Shown: positions 1 to 5,028 of the stretch, piece after piece | Numbering within the stretch: the stretch's first letter is position 1 | Layout of the letters: each line of letters begins with the position of its first letter | NCBI GenBank assembly: GCA_003696125.1 | Contig: RFHZ01000026.1 | Coordinates: forward strand, 1 to 5,976 | Reading direction: 5' to 3' | DNA length: 5,976 nt | DNA from: Nitrospinota bacterium | Lineage (GTDB): Bacteria > Tectomicrobia > Entotheonellia > J063 | Made by a program: the position numbers and the translations under genes | The notes under the pieces: model-generated | Told to the model about the DNA's origin: nothing | Database searches by the model: none | The model's input: the letters and a program-made list of their open reading frames with translations, nothing else

Positions 1-1
1 G

Positions 2-1255
2 GCCACGGCCTTTCGAGACCTTATCACCTATATCACGGAGATATCGAGAGCGGCAGATGCCCTCAGCAGGGGGGATCTCACGGTTACCGTCCCTCCCCGC
101 TCTTCCCGAGACGTCCTGGCACAGCACTTCTTGCAGGTTACGGAGACCTTACAGGGGCTTGTTGAGGAGACCGGCGGTCTGATCCAGGCGGGACAAGAGG
201 GGAGATTACACCATCGGGGCAATGCTTCCCGGTTTCAAGGATGCTATGCCGATCTGATCGACCGCATCAACAAGATGCTCGATGCCATCCTTTCGCCGAT
301 CCAAGAGGCCTCCACCGTTCTGGAACATGTGGCTGCTCGTGACCTGACCGTCTGCATGACCGGTACCTACCAGGGGAACCATGCCCAGATCAAGACAGCC
401 TTAAATACCACGGTACAGAACCTCAACGAAGGCTTGCATCAGGTGGCGATTGCCGCCGAACAGGTCGCTGCCGCTTCGAAACAGATCAGTGCCGGGAATC
501 AAAGCCTGGCCCAGGGGACTTCGGAGCAGGCAAGTGCCCTGGCCAAAATATCTGGCACACTCCAGGCAATGGCTTCGATGAGTCAACAGAATGCCGCAAA
601 CGCCCGGGAAGCGCGGACCCTATCAGAGAATGCCAGCCAGGTCACAGAAAAAGGGACCAGGAGCATGCAGCGCCTCTCAGAAGCCATCGCTCGTATCAAG
701 AACTCTGCCGATGAAACGACCAAGGTGGTACAGGCCATCGACGATATCGCCTTCCAGACAAATCTTCTGGCACTGAATGCCGCGGTAGAGGCCGCTCGAG
801 CCGGAGAGGCGGGGAAGGGCTTTGCTGTTGTGGCAGAAGAGGTACGGAATCTGGCCATGCGAAGCGCAGAAGCAGCCAAGAGCACGGCCCGGTTGATCGA
901 AGAGTCGATGCACAATGCCGAAGAGGGCGTAATTCTCAATCAAGAAGTCTTGCAGAACCTCGAAGCCATCAATGTCCAGGTAGAACAGGTCAGTACCGTC
1001 ATGGCCGAGATTGCGGCCTCGTCTAACCAGCAGCAGCAAGGTTTGGAGCAGATCAAGATGGCCATGGAAGAGATAAATCAGATAACACAGCAAAACGCTG
1101 CCCATTCAGAAGAGACGGCCAGTGCAGCCGAAGAACTCTCTGGACAGGCAGAGCTGCTGCAGAAACTGGTCGCCACCTTCCACCTGGCCCCAGGAAAGGC
1201 GTCTCAGATAGAGGGGGCTGACCAGGTGTCTGTCGCCTACGAACTCACCGTCTAG
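2..1255 (+). CDS. Methyl-accepting chemotaxis protein, 3' part (start outside window)
   Basis: The reading frame is open from base 2 to a TAG stop, giving 417 visible C-terminal residues. A TTG at 131 is only an internal codon, since protein-like sequence continues upstream of it. Visible residues about 6-50 look like a HAMP linker ([15 protein letters not shown]). Two more HAMP-like modules follow at about 51-97 ([10 protein letters not shown]...[13 protein letters not shown]) and 98-148 ([21 protein letters not shown]). The rest is the long antiparallel coiled-coil signalling domain, with the almost invariant hairpin tip starting at residue 247 ([20 protein letters not shown], then [19 protein letters not shown]). 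In this family the tip binds CheW and the CheA kinase, and Glu/Gln pairs on the flanking helices (SEQ, SEE) are methylated by CheR. The sensor and membrane segments lie outside the window, so the ligand and topology are unknown. The C-terminus (YELTV) lacks the NWETF-type tether for CheR/CheB. Family assignment is very secure; a link to the importer downstream is only positional. Confidence 0.97.
   Translation, partial: ATAFRDLITYITEISRAADALSRGDLTVTVPPRSSRDVLAQHFLQVTETLQGLVEETGGLIQAGQEGRLHHRGNASRFQGCYADLIDRINKMLDAILSPIQEASTVLEHVAARDLTVCMTGTYQGNHAQIKTALNTTVQNLNEGLHQVAIAAEQVAAASKQISAGNQSLAQGTSEQASALAKISGTLQAMASMSQQNAANAREARTLSENASQVTEKGTRSMQRLSEAIARIKNSADETTKVVQAIDDIAFQTNLLALNAAVEAARAGEAGKGFAVVAEEVRNLAMRSAEAAKSTARLIEESMHNAEEGVILNQEVLQNLEAINVQVEQVSTVMAEIAASSNQQQQGLEQIKMAMEEINQITQQNAAHSEETASAAEELSGQAELLQKLVATFHLAPGKASQIEGADQVSVAYELTV
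8..445 (+). other. Tandem (poly-)HAMP region of the chemotaxis protein
   Basis: Three successive HAMP-like units can be read before the kinase-control coiled coil. Two contain the typical connector signature of a helix end followed by G/R-D-L-T-V (GDLTVTV near residue 25, RDLTVCM near residue 113). The middle unit has EGRL followed by FQGCY and a helix with RINKMLDAI. Poly-HAMP stacks occur in soluble and membrane receptors and are thought to relay or invert signals by alternating helix-bundle conformations. Module boundaries are my reading of the translated pattern and are approximate. Whether further HAMP units lie upstream cannot be seen. Confidence 0.7.
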
Positions 1256-1342
1256 CCCCCATCCTCAAATTTCCCTTTCCTCAAAGAAGAAAATAGTGTA
1301 TAACTATCAACAAGGGGATCACCATAAGAGGGGGGGTGATTT

Positions 1343-1402
1343 ATGTTTTCCCGCAATCCCTGGTTGTGCCGTCAGAGTAAGGCGAATACCTTCATTTCCT
1401 GA
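1343..1402 (+). CDS. Possible 19-residue leader peptide ORF
   Basis: ATG at 1343 opens a frame of 19 codons (MFSRNPWLCRQSKANTFIS) ending in TGA. It is preceded by a run of seven G at 1330-1336, six bases upstream, a very strong Shine-Dalgarno-like match. The dyad 1318-1323/1335-1340 would pair with the edge of that site. The stop codon lies two bases before the base of the hairpin at 1405-1460. Together this resembles a translated leader, but the peptide has no homopolymeric codon run of the kind used in amino-acid attenuators, and the G-run alone could be chance. It is listed because of the arrangement; real translation is unproven. Confidence 0.22.
   Translation: MFSRNPWLCRQSKANTFIS
1391..1402 (+). 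repeat. Direct repeat copy 1 (TTCATTTCCTGA)
   Basis: An identical 12-base copy occurs at 1473-1484, 82 bases downstream. Including two bases to the left, 13 of 14 positions match. The two copies bracket the hairpin at 1405-1460. The spacing is not a multiple of three, and neither flank is a recognised gene. Confidence 0.6.
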
Positions 1403-1404
1403 CA

Positions 1405-1460
1405 CCCTTGCGGCAGGGGAAATCCTTCCATCTTGTATTTGCTCTTTCCTGCCGTGAGGG
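1405..1460 (+). repeat. Large imperfect hairpin in the importer leader, REP/MITE-like
   Basis: Bases 1405-1420 (CCCTTGCGGCAGGGGA) pair with 1445-1460 (TTTCCTGCCGTGAGGG) over 16 positions, with four G-U wobbles in the RNA and a 24-base loop. The core CGGCAGG/CCTGCCG (1411-1417 and 1448-1454) is perfect. No U-tract follows, so it is not an ordinary intrinsic terminator. It sits between two copies of TTCATTTCCTGA, which gives it the look of either a small dispersed palindromic element with flanking duplication or a structured 5' leader. A further alternative pairing of CCTTCC in the loop (1424-1429) with GGAAGG (1465-1470) would form a pseudoknot. Confidence 0.5.
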
Positions 1461-1472
1461 GGAGGGAAGGCT

Positions 1473-1484
1473 TTCATTTCCTGA
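1473..1484 (+). repeat. Direct repeat copy 2 (TTCATTTCCTGA)
   Basis: This is an exact copy of 1391-1402, placed 12 bases beyond the right arm of the leader hairpin. It could be one half of a target duplication or a pair of regulator half-sites; the sequence alone does not decide. Confidence 0.6.
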
Positions 1485-1561
1485 AAAGAATGATTCTCGG
1501 AGGCTCTGAGCCAAAGTGAAGAGGAGAAAGCGTAGAGAGGTAGCATCTTCAACGGAAAACA

Positions 1562-1570
1562 GGGAGGGAG
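1562..1570 (+). promoter_or_regulatory. Ribosome binding site of the solute-binding protein gene
   Basis: GGGAGGGAG contains GGAGG at 1563-1567, eight bases before ATG 1576. It favours that start over the in-frame GTG at 1516, which has its own GGAGG (1499-1503) but at a longer 12-base spacing. Confidence 0.7.
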
Positions 1571-1575
1571 CGCAT

Positions 1576-3042
1576 ATGCTATTTGCAGGAAAGCTTAGCA
1601 GGCGAAGTTTCTTCAAACGGACCGGAATGGCTGCTGGCTCAATGCTCCTGGGAAATCTCTTCTCCAAACTGGCCATCCTGGAAGCGTGGGCACAGGACGG
1701 ATACCCTCCCACCTTCCGCCAGGTGTTCAAAGTGGACCAGATCACCGATCCGCTCTGGAAACAGAAGCTCCGCTGGTATAACGTGTCTGGTTTGGCCGGC
1801 GACCCGGCCCAGGTCCTCAATGCCAAAAAATTCGAGGAGTATTTCGGGTGTAAGACCGAAGGGGTGCCGGTCGCTCATGAAAAAATGGCGGACATCCTGC
1901 TGACCGATATCCGGGCAGGCACCTCAGAGGCGGATGTCTGGCAGTTTACCTTCCCCACCCTGTTCTCTTTATATATCCAGAATCATGGACTCGAAGAGAT
2001 CAGCGACTTTGCCACCACCCAGGACGCCTGGGTTCCTTCTATGAAAGAAGCCCTTACCTTCCCCCAGGCTTCCTTTGAGGGGTTTGGAGGCGGTCCCAGC
2101 GACTTCCCGTACAGGAAAGGACTCTATGGTATCCCGGTCCGCACGCTCTTCTGGGGAGGGTGCTTCTACAACAAAATCGTGTTTAAGAAGGCAGGACTCG
2201 ACCCGGAAAAAGACCTGGAAACGGTACCCGAATTCTTAGACGCGCTCCGGAAGATCAAGAGGGACACCAAGGTCAAGTATCCGCTTGTCTTCCCCTACTC
2301 GGCGGTCACCGAAGGGGTGCAGATCCCCATAAGCTGGTTCGTCCGCTTCGGAGGGCGAGAATTCGATGAAAAGGGGAATCCGCAGTTCGATTCTCCAGAG
2401 TATCTCGAAATGCTCAAGTTCATGAATACCCTGGTCAAGGAAAAGCTGGTCTCCAAGGGGATCCTGACCATCACCGAAGGGGAAGCCACCGCTTCCTTCT
2501 ACCGGGGGGAAGCCGCGGTCATGTTCAACTCCCAGGAAAACATCCTCTTTACCCAGCTTGCCGAGGTTACCGGCAAGGGTTTTGAGAAGGAATTCGAGGG
2601 GAAAGTGGCCTGGGATGTTGCCCGCACCACCCATATGCCCACCCTGGAAGGGATCGGGTATCGGGATTGGAAGAAGACCTTCTCCGGTTGTGGGGTAGGG
2701 GAGTGTACCGGTGTGCCGATCATGTCCAAACGGAAGCGTGCGGCCGCCATCTTTGCCGATTTTCTCAGCTACCCGGACTGCCAGGCGGCAGAGTTCCTCA
2801 TCGAGGGGAACCTCCCGATCCGTGCCGACATCTTCGACCTCCCCTATGTCCGCGAGGGAGCTCCCTATCCGGAACACATGAAGGAAGCGCTGGAGAACAT
2901 GTACCTGGTGAGCTACCCGAACATGTTTGAAATTCTCCAGGCCCGGTACGAAGAGATCACCGAGATGATTAACGGGGTGAGGACCCCGGAGGAGACACAG
3001 GAGAGGATCCAGTCTCGCGTAAAATCCATCTTAAGCCGGTAA
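1576..3042 (+). CDS. Tat-exported ABC transporter solute-binding protein, carbohydrate type (family 1)
   Basis: This 488-residue protein would capture a solute, probably a sugar or sugar derivative, in the periplasm and deliver it to the permease pair encoded just downstream. The N-terminus is a clear twin-arginine signal: SRRSFFK at residues 8-14, a hydrophobic stretch (GMAAGSMLLGNLF), then an AWA cleavage site with the mature chain from about Q40. There is no lipobox, so it should be soluble after cleavage. The mature part has hallmarks of the MalE/UgpB-like family: a ligand-lobe region around YGIPVRTLFWGGCFYNK, the segment GNPQFDSPEYLEMLKF at about 267-282, and the FYRGEAAVMFN motif at about 308-318. 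ATG 1576 was chosen because it puts the arginines nine residues in and has a good ribosome site. GTG 1516 would add 20 basic residues. Five cysteines in the mature chain are more than usual for such proteins. The exact substrate cannot be told. Confidence 0.9.
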   Translation: MLFAGKLSRRSFFKRTGMAAGSMLLGNLFSKLAILEAWAQDGYPPTFRQVFKVDQITDPLWKQKLRWYNVSGLAGDPAQVLNAKKFEEYFGCKTEGVPVAHEKMADILLTDIRAGTSEADVWQFTFPTLFSLYIQNHGLEEISDFATTQDAWVPSMKEALTFPQASFEGFGGGPSDFPYRKGLYGIPVRTLFWGGCFYNKIVFKKAGLDPEKDLETVPEFLDALRKIKRDTKVKYPLVFPYSAVTEGVQIPISWFVRFGGREFDEKGNPQFDSPEYLEMLKFMNTLVKEKLVSKGILTITEGEATASFYRGEAAVMFNSQENILFTQLAEVTGKGFEKEFEGKVAWDVARTTHMPTLEGIGYRDWKKTFSGCGVGECTGVPIMSKRKRAAAIFADFLSYPDCQAAEFLIEGNLPIRADIFDLPYVREGAPYPEHMKEALENMYLVSYPNMFEILQARYEEITEMINGVRTPEETQERIQSRVKSILSR

Positions 3043-3069
3043 GAGGAACTATCTGCACAACGGTAGAGG

Positions 3070-3111
3070 TGCGTCATAAAGCCCTCTCTCCACAGAGGGC
3101 TTTATGACGCA
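3070..3111 (+). promoter_or_regulatory. Perfect 18-bp intercistronic hairpin between binding-protein and permease genes
   Basis: TGCGTCATAAAGCCCTCT (3070-3087) is followed by a six-base loop CTCCAC and then its exact reverse complement (3094-3111). It starts 27 bases after the binding-protein stop and ends two bases before the GGGGG ribosome site of the first permease. No T-run follows on either strand, so it is not a typical intrinsic terminator, though partial termination cannot be excluded. In sugar-importer operons such as malE-malF of E. coli, palindromes in this place protect the upstream mRNA from 3' exonucleases so the binding protein is made in excess over the permeases. The same role is the best inference here, with possible damping of permease translation because of the closeness to its ribosome site. 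Confidence 0.85.
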
Positions 3112-3113
3112 AA

Positions 3114-3118
3114 GGGGG
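3114..3118 (+). promoter_or_regulatory. Ribosome binding site of the first permease gene, abutting the hairpin
   Basis: GGGGG lies four bases before ATG 3123 and two bases after the last stem base at 3111. A ribosome bound here would cover the 3' arm of the hairpin. It supports ATG 3123 over the later in-frame ATG at 3147. Confidence 0.6.
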
Positions 3119-3122
3119 ATGT

Positions 3123-4064
3123 ATGAGTGTCGCAAGAGCCGGAGACATGCACCACCGGGAGTCGCTTCTGGTCCGCTACCAGCTTTGGTTTGAGCGCAGT
3201 TTCGCCTATGTGATGATGATGCCTTCTACCCTCTTTATCCTGGCCTTTGTCGGTTTCCCTTTTCTCCTCCTGCTGACCATGTCGGTCACCACCGGCGTGT
3301 TCTCCGTGGTCCAGCCCATCCGCTGGGTTGGCCTGCTCCATTACAAAAGAGCCCTTGCCAATACCGCGCTATGGAACTACCTGGGGAACACGGTGATCTA
3401 TGTGATCGGATCGATATGGGTAGGGGCGATACTCCATTTTCTGATTGCCTGGGCTTTGAACAACCTCAACCCGAAGTTCGAGCGCTTCTGGCTGACCTTT
3501 ATCCTCCTCCCCTGGGCCATTCCCTATGTCATCTCGGCCATGTTCTGGAAATGGATGCTGCAGGGAGATGTCGGCATCATCCCCTGGGTCCTGCGCGGAC
3601 TGGGACTGATAAGCGAGGAGTGGCAGTACATGAGTGGGAAATGGTCGGCCATGGCCGTGATCATCGTGACCCATATGTGGACCTGGGGACCTATTGCCAT
3701 CACCCTGATGAACGCCGGATTTAAAGGGATTCCCCAGCAGATGTACGAGGCAGCCCAGGTAGACGGTGCCAATCCCTGGCAACAGTTTCGCTACATCACC
3801 TTTCCCTTCATGAAACCCTCCATCCTGGTATCGGTGGTCATGCTCAGCATGTTCACCATGCGACAGATGGGAGAAATCCTGACCCTGACCGAAGGGGGAC
3901 CGGGCAAAGCGACCACGGTACTGGCCATCCATATCTACCGGAACCTGGTCCTGTATGGAAGACCAGAATATGCGTCGGTGGTAGGAATCCTGCTCATGAT
4001 CGCCACCGTTGTCCTGGTCTGGATCATCCATAAGCTTATTGCTCCCCGTTATGAACTGGATTAG
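3123..4064 (+). CDS. ABC transporter permease, MalF/UgpA type
   Basis: This 313-residue inner-membrane protein is one half of the transmembrane channel of a carbohydrate-type importer. Six hydrophobic segments can be read at about 30-53, 88-111, 122-143, 175-196, 232-250 and 284-304. The cytoplasmic EAA loop that docks onto the ATPase is intact: YEAAQVDGANPWQQF from residue 208, with E209-A-A and G215, followed by the conserved proline of TFPFMKP. The segment LTEGGPGKATTVLAIHIY at about 256-272 is also typical of this branch. The short N-terminus without the large periplasmic loop of E. coli MalF resembles UgpA and most bacterial sugar permeases. It follows the binding-protein gene by 80 bases, most of which is the hairpin, and precedes its partner by 64 bases. 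The substrate is not deducible. Confidence 0.94.
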   Translation: MSVARAGDMHHRESLLVRYQLWFERSFAYVMMMPSTLFILAFVGFPFLLLLTMSVTTGVFSVVQPIRWVGLLHYKRALANTALWNYLGNTVIYVIGSIWVGAILHFLIAWALNNLNPKFERFWLTFILLPWAIPYVISAMFWKWMLQGDVGIIPWVLRGLGLISEEWQYMSGKWSAMAVIIVTHMWTWGPIAITLMNAGFKGIPQQMYEAAQVDGANPWQQFRYITFPFMKPSILVSVVMLSMFTMRQMGEILTLTEGGPGKATTVLAIHIYRNLVLYGRPEYASVVGILLMIATVVLVWIIHKLIAPRYELD

Positions 4065-4114
4065 GAGAGGGTGCCGGCAAGGATGGTGTAGCGATCTGGA
4101 GGTCCCGGAGAAAA

Positions 4115-4120
4115 AGAGGT
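4115..4120 (+). promoter_or_regulatory. Ribosome binding site of the second permease gene
   Basis: AGAGGT lies eight bases before ATG 4129. The 64-base gap (4065-4128) otherwise shows only an eight-base palindrome TGCCGGCA at 4072-4079 and no terminator-like stem, so read-through from the first permease gene is expected. Confidence 0.55.
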
Positions 4121-4128
4121 AGAGATCG

Positions 4129-4998
4129 ATGCAGATACCCATTGCCTTTAAGGCGACCAAGACGACCTATCGACACATCAGAAAGGGTTTTACCTATCTC
4201 ATCCTCTTCTTTGTCATCATCTGGACCGGTTTCCCGGTCTTTTGGGCCATCCTCACCTCGCTAAAGTCGTGGGGAGATGCGGTGCGCCTCCCCCCGCTCT
4301 TCTGGGGATTCGAGGTGCAGTGGTCGAACTATGTGCGTATCTTTAACCCGCAATTCGCCTTTGGAAGCTACCTGGTCAACGGACTCATCGGTGCCACCGG
4401 TGCCACCTGTATCGCCCTGATCCTGGCCATCCCCCATGCCTATGTCATCTCGAGATTCCAGCACAAAAAGCTCATCCTCGCCTCCCTGTGGGCCGTGCTG
4501 GGAGCCAGACTGGCCCCTCCGGTCACCCTGGCCGTCCCCATGTACATCATCTACATGCGCCTCCATCTGTTAAACACCAAGCTGGGGGTCGTGCTCATCC
4601 TGACCTTCCTCTACGAGCCGTTCATGGTATGGATCCTGAAAGGCTTTTTCGATACCATCCCCACGGAAATCGAAGAGTGTGCCCGCATCGACGGCTGTAC
4701 CAGGCTGCAGTCGGTCCGCAAGATCGTTTTACCCCTTATCGCCCCGGCTGTCGGGGCCTCGATCATCGTGAGCTGGCTGATGGCGTGGAACGAATTCATC
4801 ATGGTCTTCCTCCTGACCAGTACCAAAAAAGCGGCCACGGTCCCGGTAGGGATCTTGAATTTCACCCTGGACAGGAATATCCCCTACAACCTGATGATGG
4901 CCGCCGGGGTGGTCGGAATGGTGCCCACGGTTCTCCTCATCCTCTTCTTTGTGCGCTACCTGATTCGCGGTCTGGCCGAAGGAGCCATGAAACAGTAA
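4129..4998 (+). CDS. ABC transporter permease, MalG/UgpE type
   Basis: This 289-residue inner-membrane protein should pair with the MalF-type permease just upstream. Hydrophobic segments lie at about 21-44, 84-106, 117-142, 152-172, 204-229 and 254-277. The cytoplasmic coupling loop reads EECARIDGCTRLQSVRKIVLP, from residue 182; the core is E183-C184-A185 with G189, so the first alanine of the EAA motif is a cysteine. The glutamate, the second alanine and the glycine that matter most for ATPase docking are kept, and I regard this as a tolerated family variant. The tail RGLAEGAMKQ is typical of MalG-like proteins, showing the gene is complete. Length is normal for the family. No ATPase gene follows; the next gene is trmB, 30 bases on. 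Confidence 0.94.
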   Translation: MQIPIAFKATKTTYRHIRKGFTYLILFFVIIWTGFPVFWAILTSLKSWGDAVRLPPLFWGFEVQWSNYVRIFNPQFAFGSYLVNGLIGATGATCIALILAIPHAYVISRFQHKKLILASLWAVLGARLAPPVTLAVPMYIIYMRLHLLNTKLGVVLILTFLYEPFMVWILKGFFDTIPTEIEECARIDGCTRLQSVRKIVLPLIAPAVGASIIVSWLMAWNEFIMVFLLTSTKKAATVPVGILNFTLDRNIPYNLMMAAGVVGMVPTVLLILFFVRYLIRGLAEGAMKQ

Positions 4999-5010
4999 CG
5001 TTTGTGTCTC

Positions 5011-5016
5011 AAGGAG
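5011..5016 (+). promoter_or_regulatory. Ribosome binding site deciding the trmB start
   Basis: AAGGAG lies 12 bases before ATG 5029, with a second AGG at 5018-5020 at eight bases. The alternative TTG start at 5002 would place this site inside the coding region and has no ribosome site of its own, so ATG 5029 is preferred. Confidence 0.6.
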
Positions 5017-5028
5017 CAGGTCATCTCG

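Larger units (their letters stand above)
1256..1575. other. Non-coding leader between the chemotaxis gene and the importer operon
   Basis: This gap of about 320 bases has no convincing long gene. From left to right it holds: a short dyad ATAGT-N5-ACTAT (1293-1307) overlapping a TATAAC that could pass for a weak -10 box; a dyad ATCACC-N11-GGTGAT (1318-1340); a possible 19-codon leader ORF (1343-1402); a large hairpin (1405-1460) between two copies of TTCATTTCCTGA (1391-1402 and 1473-1484); the odd palindrome AGAAT-G-ATTCT (1487-1497); a GGAGG at 1499-1503; and the ribosome binding site of the binding-protein gene. No stem followed by a T-run is seen after the chemotaxis stop codon, so no intrinsic terminator is recognised there. 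The operon promoter most likely lies here, but no -35/-10 pair is good enough to call. Confidence 0.6.

Noticed and set aside
1396-1413. TGACAC near TTGC resembling a sigma-54 promoter
   Set aside because: The spacing between the two blocks is three bases too short and the GG of the -24 element is missing.
1490-1519. Nine-codon ORF starting ATG 1490
   Set aside because: It has no ribosome site of note and is too short to support from sequence alone.
2236-2877. A 213-codon open frame on the minus strand opposite the binding-protein gene
   Set aside because: Its content mirrors the real + strand gene, the translation is unlike any family I know, and the + strand protein is a recognisable solute-binding protein.
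3070-3111. The intercistronic palindrome as an intrinsic terminator
   Set aside because: No T-run follows on either strand and an operon partner gene with its own ribosome site begins immediately after.
4116-4128. GAGGTAGAGATCG repeated exactly at 5128-5140
   Set aside because: One copy is a ribosome-site region and the other encodes the conserved VEIG of TrmB; a 13-base match in a GA-rich context is best seen as coincidence.
3369-4160. A 263-codon open frame on the minus strand opposite the first permease gene
   Set aside because: It is the antisense shadow of a clear permease gene, with a low-complexity His/Gly/Asp-rich translation and no recognisable family.
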